NCBI GenBank assembly: GCA_002110485.1
Contig: MOWL01000067.1
Span: 1,550,001 to 1,614,000, forward strand
Direction: 5' to 3'
DNA: 64,000 bases
From: Emergomyces orientalis
Lineage: Eukaryota; Ascomycota; Eurotiomycetes; Onygenales; Ajellomycetaceae
Below, piece after piece: positions 36,734-47,057 of this stretch. Position numbers and translations under genes: made by a program. Below the pieces are notes generated by a model, which searched no databases, was not told the DNA's origin, and saw only the letters and a list, made by a program, of their open reading frames with translations. Position 1 is the first letter of the stretch; each line of letters opens with the position of its first letter.

Positions 36734-37678
36734 TCATAGATAGAAGCTCTGGCTTAAGGTATTGCTTGAACTTCTTTGAGTAGAAGAGTCTGTCTGATTA
36801 GCTTGTGAGCTTAGAACAGTATTTGAGGCTGATGAAGAGAAATGACTTTGGATGAAAGAGTCAGTTTCACGGGTCTTCTCTTGCATGAGAAGTTGGTGTA
36901 ATAGAGAGAAGGCATTCTTGCCTGCCTTGTGAATATTGTGTAGTTGTCTATGGGGGATATGTTCTAGTTGTCCTGAGACTACTTTTGGTCTGGCAGGGCA
37001 CTCTATATTAGAGGAAGGGTGAGGACCGCAGCAGTTGCAGTATTGAAGTGAGGATTGGCATTCGCCTAGATGGGCAAGTTTGCTGCAGGTCTGACAGTGT
37101 AAGGGACGTGCGCAGTTCCTCTCCATGTGGAAGCCATGGCATCTATTGTAGGATGGAATCTTAGGGGACTTCTTAATTCTATTAACCATTACTGGACGGC
37201 TAAAGAGGCGTAGTTTGTTTGAAAAGAGGTGAGCTCCAGAGACCTGAACTCTGACTCAGGCAAAGCCTTTCTCAGTATTAGAGTCCAGAGATTTTCTTGT
37301 CCAGTTACATTGCATGATTGGTGCCTGGTGTGCAGCTCCGCGTATTTCAGAGAGAAGCATGTTGTCTGTGACTGGGATTGAGAAGACATTCTCTCTGTTG
37401 AAGCAATGGATAGACTTTTTGATTGGGCTGACTACAAAAGTGACCCAGGACTCTTGTCATTCAACATGGCAGTCTTCTATGGAGGTCTTGAGTTGGCTGG
37501 CTCTTTCGAGCACGGCTGCGGCGTTGGCTGGGGAGGAGGTGGCCAGGGTAATGCCTGAGGGGCAGTGCCAGACATCGGTGATCCAGGTAGGGTCTGGTAG
37601 TAGAGAGCGGACTCTTTCCTGTATGGCTTGAGAGTCTGAGTCTCGGGCTGAGTGATTTGCTGCTAGTCTGATCATCAC
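36734..37678 (-). pseudogene. LINE-3 ORF1 fragments with Cys/His knuckles
   Basis: Open fragments at 37678-37457, 37389-37189 and 37189-36734. The last contains CHGFHMERNCARPLHC, CQTCSKLAHLGEC and CNCCGPHPSSNIEC, the triple knuckle of fungal LINE ORF1 proteins. The upstream start was not resolved. Confidence 0.7.
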
Positions 37679-38169
37679 GCGTTTGTCAGCGGATCCTTGA
37701 AGAATGGGCCTAGAGGCTCATAGAACCCGTTTCTTGTCTGGTTGTCCAACTGCGGGAACAGTTTGAGGGAGCTTTTCTAGAGAATGTCTCTTTGGCGCGG
37801 CGGAAGAGGCATATGTCTTAGAATAGAGGTCTTTTTGAGGGTAGGTATGTCCTTGGATGGCTTTAGCGATACCGTTGCCGAGGGCCTGTCTTAGTGCAGA
37901 GCCTTGTATGAGGTGAGCTGTCTCAAAAAGAAGAAGTGTCAGTTCAATTAGTGCAGAGATCTGATTACAGTATTCAAGGACCTGGGCAAGCGCGATCGAG
38001 GATGTGTTTTCTGCATGGCCAAGAAGTGTGCTTAGCTTGTAGGCTGTCAGGTCTGTAGGATTCTTAGCTATCGGGGTAGCAGTAGGTCCCTCCCAGGAGG
38101 GGAGGCTTGGGGCGGTGTCAGGCCTATCCTGCTGTTGTACGGTGGCAGATGGTTCTTTCTGAGGCGCGT

Positions 38170-38189
38170 CTCTGGGGGCGCCCTAGCAT
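38170..38189 (+). repeat. LINE-3 target site duplication, right
   Basis: ctctgggggcgccctagcat; see the left copy at 32621-32639. Confidence 0.85.
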
Positions 38190-38196
38190 GGGGGGG
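38190..38196 (+). other. Copia-1 polypurine tract
   Basis: A run of seven G immediately before the TG of the 3' LTR. Confidence 0.65.
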
Positions 38197-38282
38197 TGTT
38201 GGATGATACTAGGGCTACCATAGTTAGTTGCCAGCGTGTTCACTAGTTAGTTTAGTAAAGGTATAATGCACATTATCTAAGA
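38197..38282 (+). repeat. Copia-1 3' LTR (86 bp)
   Basis: Same ends as 10171-10258; the middle reads TTAGTTGCCAGCGTGTTC. It is followed by gatgc. Confidence 0.8.
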
Positions 38283-38287
38283 GATGC

Positions 38288-39278
38288 GACCAACTCAGCT
38301 AGCTGAAAGCTATTTTTCGGAACCAACAGGAACCAAAAGCCAGCGCGGAATATTCAAGCGATGAATCAAGGGGTGGGATGGGGCAAGAAAGCTGTAGTGC
38401 AATCGAGAACCTTTGCCAGCCAAAGTTTTCCTTGCAATTTAAAACCGGGCGTACGGTTGGATGTTGGTTCAAGCAAAAGCTGTACCTGGATCCCATATCA
38501 ACCAAAAAACCCCGTTTGGCGTGGTTCCGTCTTGTAAAATCACCATCCCGTCCCATTAAAAATACACATATCAACATCTCTTAATGATGATGATTTTTCA
38601 TATTTCCCAGCCTCTTACTCTATCTAACCCTAACCCAGTGTTGAGAGTGGTGAGAGTGTGGTAGTAGCAGCAGTAGTGTGTGTGAAGTTTTTATGGAAGT
38701 ATATATATATGTACATTTAAAAATCGGACCAGAGTATGTTTAAGTCGAACATGATTCCAAAAAAGTGGGCCGAAACTCAGAACCAGGTTCAACTCTGCTT
38801 AAAACCCTTTTACAAAATCCCCTAGAGAATCATATCTTGTTATTTACTTGAGGGGCATCGAACACGAAGACAAACCGTTGTTCAACTCAGCCACAGCCAC
38901 CAAACATCATGAGCCAATGTGAAGGCTTTCACCGCATGCGCATTTCTTTTGTTTGATACATGACAGACCACTGAGTTTTGCTTTTGGATTGTTCACAGTC
39001 AACCTTGGAAGGCTGTCTGTCCCACACTGGTATTTCTCTTGCAGCCATCTTTCTTCTTCGCGGAGCATAAACTGAATGGGTTGACCTCGAAATTCGACTC
39101 GTTAATATCGACGTTGCTGCAGACGACTTTCTATATAACAAGTTTGAGCCCGACACTTCGATGATAAGATGCTTTTATAAGAATTCGTCAAAGCCTTTGC
39201 ACACGGTGAACTGGAGCTTTATTTATTTCCTCCTCTTTTTGCCCTTTTTGTTTTAAACGGAATGCGAAAACGCCCAGC
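38288..39278. other. intergenic, 1 kb
   Basis: No coding frame supported. A (TA)n run lies near 38700-38710. The right part is the promoter region of the membrane protein gene. Confidence 0.5.
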
Positions 39279-40658
39279 ATGCTACTGGGCCAGGCACCCA
39301 ATATGATGTCCGCCCGCATACTCTTTCTAGCTATTTTATGTAGCACAGGCGCATTTGCAGCGGACGGAGATCTCAATATATACGGTGGATATGGGCCCGA
39401 CGTCCTCTGCGTTTTCCCGATAAGTGGACCATATGACCTACTCCAACGGCTCCTCTTCTACGTGCTTTTGGCATTTGCCGTACTTTGCCGCCGTCAAAAA
39501 TGGCTGGTATTCGGTGCACTCGCCAGCGCAATGTCGTATAGTGGAGCAGCGGCTTTCCATGGCCTCCTTCTCGCCAGCCCGGCCCGAAAAGCCATTGACC
39601 TGGATGTCTATGGAATTTTCGCTATAACCTCGTCAGGCGCCATGCTCACTGCTCCATTATTGAATTGGTCGTCAACGTTGATATGGGCAGAGAAAAGGAA
39701 ACGATGGATCGTGATAATATGGGGGATTCTCTTGGTGTTTGGTGCGATGTTCACTGCATCGTCCATACATGTAAACGGGGCAGGATTCATAACCCCAGAG
39801 TGCATTCCGCGCAGCGATGCAGACTCTTTCGATGGCTCCTTATTCCCCAGCTCTACCGCAGACTGTGTTTACGCGTGCGCCCCCGAATCACGGCTTTTTC
39901 GCCCAAAATATGACGTTGTGGCCTGGCCGAACTATATTAACCGCCCGAGGGATATCACTTCAGTTTTCCTTCCAGCAACGATCATTTACGTTTTAACCTG
40001 GATTGTTATTGAGATATTATTTCGCACAGTGTGGCAGAATAAACATAAAAATATAAAATTTGCATCAGCTTCCTCAGCAGCAGAAGTAGTTGGTGTACGT
40101 CGGATTGGCCAATTTGTTCATAGCCGGCAGAACACCAACAAACCCCAAGATGCGTCTATTTCGATACAACCATTTTCACCACCACCCTCTTCATCACCAT
40201 CGTGGTTACCAGGACAGCCTGAACCTCAGAAACCACGATCTCGCTGGGCTGTATTGTTTACAAACTTCCATTTATGTCTCATACTCGCCCATTTCGCTGC
40301 TTTCGTCGTCAACGTTGTCATGTGCGAATATCGGATGGTAAAGTTACCAAGAAATGAGCAACCAAAGGAAATTGGCCAGTGGATATCATGGGTCAGCGTT
40401 GGGCTCGTCGTTTTTGCCCAGGCACTTAACCGTTATTTGAAACTACGCTGGGGGGCTGATGACAAGAAAACTCACGATGAGGAGAATGCATTGGCTCTTA
40501 ACCATTGGAGGTTTGGTATTTCAACGGCAGCCAGTAGACGGCAAGATCAACAAATATTGAACCCCAGGGATGAAGGTCCTAAGTGGAGCGGCGCACCGGA
40601 AGGAATGAAGATGTACAGGAGTGATACGACAAGTACGATGAGGAGGAATAGTTTTTGA
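39279..40658 (+). CDS. fungal membrane protein with signal peptide and about seven transmembrane segments
   Basis: Single exon, 459 residues. A hydrophobic leader (ARILFLAILCSTGAFA) is followed by a conserved-looking luminal segment (YGGYGPDVLCVFPISGPYDLL). Hydrophobic segments lie at about 56-72, 77-100, 112-130, 143-163, 232-253, 330-352 and 370-388. The loop at about 163-230 has several Cys residues and could be disulfide bonded. The region of about 265-320 is a low-complexity Ser/Pro cytosolic loop. The tail is charged. The first ATG at 39279 puts eight extra residues before MMSAR; the Met at 39303 or 39306 would give a cleaner signal peptide. I do not recognise a named family; related uncharacterised proteins occur in other filamentous ascomycetes. 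Confidence 0.8.
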   Translation: MLLGQAPNMMSARILFLAILCSTGAFAADGDLNIYGGYGPDVLCVFPISGPYDLLQRLLFYVLLAFAVLCRRQKWLVFGALASAMSYSGAAAFHGLLLASPARKAIDLDVYGIFAITSSGAMLTAPLLNWSSTLIWAEKRKRWIVIIWGILLVFGAMFTASSIHVNGAGFITPECIPRSDADSFDGSLFPSSTADCVYACAPESRLFRPKYDVVAWPNYINRPRDITSVFLPATIIYVLTWIVIEILFRTVWQNKHKNIKFASASSAAEVVGVRRIGQFVHSRQNTNKPQDASISIQPFSPPPSSSPSWLPGQPEPQKPRSRWAVLFTNFHLCLILAHFAAFVVNVVMCEYRMVKLPRNEQPKEIGQWISWVSVGLVVFAQALNRYLKLRWGADDKKTHDEENALALNHWRFGISTAASRRQDQQILNPRDEGPKWSGAPEGMKMYRSDTTSTMRRNSF

Positions 40659-41782
40659 ATGAGCAGTTCGGGGCCTTTTTTTCTCTTTTTTCTTCCTTTC
40701 CTTTCGTCGCCCTTCGCCTAGTTTGTTTTAATCCTTCCTACCTACATTTATTATTATTCTAGAGCTATCTATATATAGAGCATATCGATGTTCATTTAAC
40801 TTATCAAAAGTTAACGATTGCAAGCCCTGTGTGTACATAGAATAAAAGTATAGCGCTCTCCCATATAGTAGTTTATCACGTTGCGCCCAAACTGCGCCTA
40901 ATTCCCGGGGGGCTTAGTTGCTTAGCTCCCGAAGTTTTAAATTGACCAAGTGACATCGGTTTCCAGCCCTGATTAGGCCTCTCTTTTATCTGAAGCAAGC
41001 AGTCAAATTCCATCATCGCTACCTTTACGCATTTCATTTGTTTCTGGATTTCATATTCTGGGCTGTGGCATGTATGGATGCCTCATCCATATAGTGAGGG
41101 CAACAATTCGCACGGTCATCCTAACATATGCCGTGGGAGCCTTACTCAATTCGCACGGGAAAATCAATTGCCCCAATTACGGTGGATACCAATCAGTCCG
41201 TGACAGGGTGTCATGGGAACTAGCACTGAAGCCGCGTATTTGTTCGCTTTTTGCCAGCGGACTTATCATAATAGCTCCCGGCTCGCTCCTGCAAAGACAA
41301 AAAAAAGCATATATGTTCACAGTATATGTAACTTCCAATCCAATATTTGAATTCAGAATACAATTAGAAAATTCACAAAATGAAGAAATAACTTGGGTTA
41401 TTCGTATGTAGCTGCATCTCAATAAATGTAAAGTTTGAATGATGTGGCTGTGACGCCAGCAAACACCGCTCCATGGAGTTCCAACACCTCTTACTCACCT
41501 ACAAAAAAATAGCCAAAGGACCATTTCATGCATGCATCCAAGGATTTCCGACCAAAACGATATATGCCAGCAATAGAAAAGAATAAGATAGAATACTTCC
41601 TATCCTCATCCATCCTAACATAAAGTATATATACTCCCAGAACAAAACCTCCATTTCCCACATTTTCCATCCTCAAGAACCCAAACACCAATGCCAAACG
41701 CCAAATATTAACATGTGAATGGTAGTCCGGATACCATCAACCCATCCCAGAAAAATATTACGTTTAATAAACATGTAGACAA
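40659..41782. other. intergenic, convergent genes
   Basis: Probable 3' UTRs of the membrane protein and SPC24. A 113-codon frame at 41070-41411 has no family character. Confidence 0.5.
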
Positions 41783-42708
41783 TCACCCCTGCATTGTCTG
41801 CCAGAAATAATTGGCATAGAAAAACCGGGAGAATTTCGGATCGATATTGACAACGTGGACGTCACCTTTACGGCTATTTCGGATAATGGCTTTGTTGTAG
41901 TTGCCCGCTTCATCGGGTTCGACGTCGATACCGAGTGAGCGGTAGATTTTGAGGCGGAGACTATAAAAATGTCATTGGTTTAGTTTTTATTTTTGTCACC
42001 AAAAGATGTAAAACCGATATCTTTTATCCAAGAAAAAGAGAAGCGGGTTGATAATAATTCGAAAAATTTAGAGGCAAATTCCGTCCAGACAAAAGCAGAA
42101 AGCAACCGTATACCGATAACCAAAGGGCGAAAAAAGAATAGGTGAAGAAGAAAAAAAATCACATACATCGTCGAATCATCCAACTCCCTCTCCCTCCTCG
42201 CCAACTCATCCCCCTCCAACCCTTGCGCATCTAACTCCGCCAATCTAGCCTTCAACATCTCCAACTCCCCCTCCAACCGCTCACTTTCAATCTCCAGCTC
42301 CGACGCCGCCTTCGCAATGCGGAATTTCTTCGTATCAAGCTCGACTATGGACGCAGCGTGGCGTGCCGGGTCATGCGATGAGACATTGTCTGCGTGCTGC
42401 GCGCTGAGTGTGTTGAGATTGCGGGCTAGTTTGCGCAGGGAGATTTCGGCTTCGCGGGTGCGCAGGTCGCGGGATTGTTGAAGGGAGGAGAGCGAGTCGG
42501 TTATGCGAGTTAGGGCGAGTTTGTCGGGTTGGATGTTGAAGTTGCCGATTGTGTGGTGGATTAGCTGTTTATATAAAATTGGGGGGGGAAAGTTAATTCA
42601 GGTACAGGTTTTTTTGGATTTGGATGTGGGTGAAGATGAAGATTTATTTACTTATTTTTTGTTGGGAGAGGGGGAACGTACTGTTGCGGGATCTTCTTCG
42701 AGGAGCAT
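41783..42708 (-). CDS. SPC24: kinetochore protein Spc24 (Ndc80 complex)
   Basis: Exons on the minus strand: 42708-42682 (27 nt), 42564-42167, 41960-41783; introns of 117 and 206 bp. Spliced length is 603 nt, 200 residues. The first exon codes only MLLEEDPAT. The middle exon is a long heptad-rich coiled coil (SLSSLQQSRDLRTREAE, LEGELEMLKARLAELDAQG). The last exon is the globular domain (LRLKIYRSLGID, NYNKAIIRNSRKGDVH, IDPKFSRFFYANYFW), typical of fungal Spc24. With Spc25 it forms the inner half of the Ndc80 complex and binds the Mis12/CENP-T side of the kinetochore. Phases agree at both joins. It is divergent to FIS1, 352 bp between start codons. Confidence 0.93.
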
Positions 42709-43060
42709 CTTTGCGGTGTGGATTGTGTAGTGGTTGTAATCAAGTGTTGTTTTTGGGAAGTGAATGGATTGTCGGATATTGTGTTTACGAAGCTGGTGGT
42801 GAAGATGAATGAGGTCAGAAGTGGCTGCGTTTGTTGACGTTTGGCCTTGTTGCGGGAGTAACTGCCACATGACTTGGCGCTGCTGCCGCATCATTGTTGC
42901 TCCAAAACTCGGCGAACGCCACAGAGCAGGTAACCGGATTTCTAATTTCTAGACGGCTTTTGGGCAGATAATAATAAGGTATCCCATATATTCTGGCTTG
43001 CCGTATACATATATTTTTGCTACAGATAGCAGAAAACGAGATCATATCATAGATAGTCCT
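42709..43060. promoter_or_regulatory. shared SPC24/FIS1 upstream region
   Basis: 352 bp between two divergent start codons, so it must hold both promoters and 5' UTRs. No specific factor site was assigned. Confidence 0.6.
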
Positions 43061-43873
43061 ATGGGTTCGAATCTTCCATGTATGTATCTGGTCCCGCCCC
43101 CCACTGCCAACTTTCCTATACATGTTGCTAATTACACATATGTCTGAATCTAGACGCGGCGGATGCTGAGAGGTTAGTTTAATATACACACCTATTCATT
43201 TAATATGAGATCCTATAGAAGAAGTCTTCCAGTTACGGAACCTATTTTTCATCGCCTGCCGGAGAGAAAGCAGAGAAAATACTGATATCTTCACCTATTC
43301 CACAGCCCGCTGAAACCCGCAGAGCTCCAAGTTCTGCGAGCCCAATACGAAAAGGAAGGAGAATATGTCGGCGTGCAGACCAAATTCAATTATGCTTGGG
43401 TAAATACATCATACCTTTCCTCCCTTCCCCCCCTTTTAACCATTTTCACTTGCCTGCACGCTTCAAGAAAAATCTATGATCTATACCCACCCTTCTCAAA
43501 GCACAAACAACTAACCGTCACCCCCCTCTTCAAAATCTCCCAGGGCCTCATAAAATCCAACGCCCGCCAGGAACAACAAGAAGGCGTCCGACTACTCTCC
43601 GAAATATTCAAATCTGCCCGCGAACGACGACGTGAATGTCTCTACTACCTCGCCCTCGGTAACTACAAGCTGGGCAACTACGGCGAGGCGCGTAGATACA
43701 ACGATCTCTTACTCGACCATGAGCCTGGGAACTTGCAAGCGGCCAGTTTGCGGACGCTGATTGATGATAAGGTTGCGAAGGAAGGGTTGGTTGGGGTTGC
43801 GATTTTGGGAGGCGTGGCGCTTGCGGCTGGGGTTGTGGGTGGGCTAATTATGAAGGGGTCGAGGAGACGGTGA
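43061..43873 (+). CDS. FIS1: mitochondrial fission protein Fis1
   Basis: Four exons: 43061-43079 (19 nt), 43154-43172 (19 nt), 43306-43399 (94 nt), 43544-43873 (330 nt). Spliced length is 462 nt, 153 residues, the usual fungal length. The two micro-exons join to [20 protein letters not shown], the expected fungal N-terminus, and all phases fit; donors are gtatgt, gttagt and gtaaat. TPR-like helices include FNYAWGLIKSNA and RRRECLYYLALGNYKLGNY. The C-terminus is a tail anchor (VGVAILGGVALAAGVVGGLI) followed by a basic KGSRRR end, as needed for the mitochondrial and peroxisomal outer membrane. It recruits adaptor and dynamin for fission. Confidence 0.94.
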
Positions 43874-43877
43874 GGAA

Positions 43878-43905
43878 GGGGAAGGGGATGGGGATGGGGA
43901 TGGGG
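43878..43905 (+). repeat. (GGGGAT)n repeat just after the FIS1 stop
   Basis: Six blocks of four G separated by two bases (AA or AT), starting 5 bases after the stop codon, on the sense strand. It matches the G-quadruplex pattern. Confidence 0.8.
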
Positions 43906-43911
43906 ATGAGT

Positions 43912-45498
43912 GAGGGGCGGGTTGAAATGCGAGGCCTGAGATCAAATGATTTTCCCTTCTTCGTCTTGTTGGTTGATGGTTATGCGCTGATATACGATAT
44001 CCCACGCAGTAATCAGATGATGGAGGCGGCATTTGGAAGGCGTTTTATAAGAAGGAGCGCGGAGGTTCCGTGATCCTTGCTATTGATGGGCAAGGGACCC
44101 TGTTTGTGATTTACCATTGTTTCTATATGGTTTTTTTTCTCTCTTCTTTCTCTCTCTCTCACACCTTCATCCACGTTGTGCATATTTCCCCCCTGTGCAA
44201 TGAATTTCTTTGACAGTCTTTTGTTAACAATCTCCGTGTGATTCAAGATCAGATACAATAGGATACATATATAGTAATATTAGCATAGCGTTTTATTATA
44301 TTTTTTGGCAGACACCTTTTCTTGAGTTTCCGCACCCCATATACTATTCATTTTCAGCCGTTCAGATTCCGTTGTGGTATGTGCTGGACGATATATTAAG
44401 CCGGCCGAAAAGGGCTAGGTATTCAAGACCCAGAATTCTGGACCACAAGCTGGTTTGATAGAGACAATAGTATGCGACATAATCCGGAAAACATTGGAAT
44501 CCAGTATACGCTGAAAAGATAAGATTGAGTAAATCTAAAAGCAAATAGCCAGCCCTACCCTAGGTAATCTTGTGTAGGGACCTTGTCATTGCTACCTGGT
44601 GGCCTGGATCGTTTCAAGACGCCAAACAACTGGCGAAATGCGTACTTAAAACCGATGAACTGGGTCTTGAAAAGGCTGAACGGCGCTTTTACATTGGTGT
44701 ATTACTTGTGAAATATATCTCTACTCTTGCACCATTTGGGACCTGGTAGTTCGAAAAATCGAGAAGCAACAATGCATTTGATATATTAGTTAATTATGAT
44801 AAATGGGACAAGATACATATAACAAAAATCTCGTAGTAGCCGTTAAACATATTTGCTTTTATACTGGAAATCGAAGTTATCGGAAGAGGAAATACAATCT
44901 CTCCTATTTTCTATGCTAGATATTCTCCCCGCCATGGAGGGATGGTTGATCACTAAGCAGCCAACAACGTCATCGCCAGCTCCCGACAAAAAGAAACGAA
45001 CAACTTCGCCTGGCCGGGTCAAACCTCCATCGTCAGATCCGCCAACTTGGCCTTATCTAGCTGATTCAAGTTAAGTTCTATCTGTTGAACCCTTTGTTTT
45101 CCATCCAGTTGGTTGCTCTACCTCGCCTACCTTGTTCCTTAGTTGGTGCTCCGTCCAGCCAACAAACCACCAAACCATACTTCTTCGCTCAGCCACCAGC
45201 ACCCCTTGTTATTTTATTTCGGTATACACACTGGATTTTTACGTATAGTTGGCCTTCTACATCACACCGTACCTGGAAGAACAAACAAAATATCCTCGTT
45301 CGGGCGCCTTTGCCATCTGCTACAACAGCTGCTACTAGCGAACTGTGGGCCGGTAGCCCTCCTTTTTCACCCGGCATCTCGCTTCATACACTTTTTTGGG
45401 CCCTCTTCCTCTTCACAACATTTTTTTTTCGACGGAAGAGTTGATCGATCAATACGTGACATTACACTACAAATATATTTTATCCCTTCTCCTCAACC
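43912..45498. other. intergenic, 1.6 kb
   Basis: FIS1 3' UTR, then AT-rich sequence. Frames at 44853-45074 and 45085-45444 have no family character. The right end is the promoter of the RING gene. Confidence 0.5.
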
Positions 45499-47057
45499 AT
45501 GGCTGACCGAACAACCCCAGAGAGGTTGTTTTGTTATCAGTGCCAGAGCGTATGGGCAAGAGACGACCGGGAGGGCCCATTACTGTGCCCCATCTGCTCG
45601 TCCGACTTTGTCGAAATCGTGAGTACACTTCTGACACAGCTCCGCTCATCCCCTTACATTTCATACATGTTGTATGAAGGGAGTACTATCAGTCGACGGC
45701 GAAATTATCAACTAAACCATTGCTTCTAGGTGGAAAGTAATGGCCCGCCGCCAGATCTCCTACCCCCCCGAGAAAACAGCCCTTCTACGGACCGCCAGCG
45801 TCACCCTTCAACATCCCCCTCTCATCCCCTAGGCGGTCGCGGCTGGCGGCCAGAAACGCAAACGGAACGCTTCGAAACCCCAGGCGGTGGGTCAACATAT
45901 CGAACCTTTCGTTCCGGAGACGGAAGATTCACTATTGCTAGTACTTCGTTCCGCTCGTCCAGGGGATCTCCTCCCCAAATCCAAAATCCGCATGATATTC
46001 CCGGTAATGACCCCTTCACGCTTCTTCGCAACACCACCGCTCTTCTCCACGCCCTTGCAGACAACCGCCGTGCTCCGAGAATGCGAAGACCTGGATCGCC
46101 TGGCCCACGTTCGCCGTTTTCTATGATGCATGACCCTCACGACCATCACGACCCAGATGGCCTCGGTTTGAATATAGATGGTGACGGAAATACGTTTAGA
46201 TTTAGTTGGCGTTTGGCGCCGCGAGACGCATACAATGCCCGGGAGGATACAGACCCATTTGTTCATCTAGAAGAGTGAGTTTGTCCCTTTTCGTTAACAC
46301 TACACTATCTTTCTGAAATTTTAACTAATCAAGACGGTCATTCATTAGAATGCTCGGACAATTCGCCGGACGCCACGATGGGAACCAGATGGACGGTGGG
46401 GTGAATGGGGAAGTAGCGGATATGCGATCGTTAATGGCGTCACTTCTTCAAAATTTAGCTGTCGGGGCTGGAAGACAAGACGAGAATCCAGATCGACCGA
46501 TAACCCAAGAACAGCTTGCACTCCTTAAAACCCAAACATTAAAGGAAACATTACAAGAAACGGAGGGGGCGCTTGATCGGTTTGATGGGACAGAAACATG
46601 CGGTATCTGTATGGAAACCGTCGACCTAGATTCGAGAGTCACCATGCTGCCATGCAAACACTGGTTCCACTCTACCTGCATATCGCCTTGGCTGGACGAC
46701 CACAACACTTGTCCTCATTGTAGGGCCAGGATCGCGCCTCCAGCATCGCCGACACCGAACGAGGGACACCAACGAGGTTCACGACCCGACTCAGGGTCCC
46801 GCTCAGGATCCGGATCTCGATCTACGTCCGGCCCTCTGGGTAGAGGGAGTATGGCGGACCCTTATATTATTTCAGACAGCCCACCTCGCACACCAAATTC
46901 GGGGAACGGCAATAGGCCCCGGCCTCCTCCTTCCCCGACCAACCGTGGCGGTGCCAACTCACGGTTCAGCGAAACCGAGGGCCTTCGTTCACAGCCAAGG
47001 GATGCTCGAGAAACTAACTCTAACTCTGGTGCGTGGTTATGGAATTGGTTTTCATAA
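45499..47057 (+). CDS. RING-H2 E3 ubiquitin ligase with N-terminal zinc ribbon (RNF115/126-like)
   Basis: Exons 45499-45618, 45730-46274 and 46349-47057; introns 111 and 74 bp, donors gtgagt twice. Spliced length is 1374 nt, 457 residues. The N-terminal zinc ribbon has Cys12, 15, 30 and 33 (CYQCQSVW, CPICSSDF). A disordered Pro/Ser/Arg region follows. The RING-H2 at about residues 305-347 reads CGICMETVD, LPCKHWFHSTCISPWL, NTCPHCRARI, with the Cys-X-His-X2-His spacing of H2 types. The C-terminus is Ser/Arg/Pro rich. The architecture matches RNF115/RNF126-type ligases, which bind ubiquitin or cargo through the zinc ribbon; the substrate is unknown. Confidence 0.9.

Larger units (their letters stand above)
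32640..38169 (-). mobile_element. LINE-3: Tad1/I-like non-LTR retrotransposon inserted in Copia-1
   Basis: Minus-oriented, 5.5 kb. The 3' tail is a (TAA)n repeat (plus-strand TTA repeat at 32640-32656). A direct repeat of 19-20 bp flanks both ends, so the limits are firm. It carries a CCHC ORF1 and an ORF2 with endonuclease, reverse transcriptase and RNase H. Confidence 0.88.
10166..38287. mobile_element. nested retrotransposon stack (outer limits, target duplications included)
   Basis: The outer Copia-1 element starts with its 5' LTR at 10171 and ends with its 3' LTR at 38282. The 5 bp on either side are identical (gatgc at 10166-10170 and 38283-38287), as expected for a Copia target duplication. 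Inside are two LINEs and a LINE remnant, a Gypsy element, a second Copia family and an extra inverted LTR. No host gene was seen inside. Confidence 0.85.

Noticed and set aside
42869..42929. Alternative first exon for FIS1 with matching phase
   Set aside because: It would give an N-terminus unlike Fis1 and a protein longer than the family; the 43061 exon fits motif, length and donor better.
43064..43073. tRNA B-box-like GGTTCGAATC
   Set aside because: No A box or cloverleaf around it; it lies in FIS1 exon 1.
44853..45622. Several overlapping frames upstream of the RING gene
   Set aside because: Mutually overlapping, without motifs; the region is best read as 5' flank of the RING gene.
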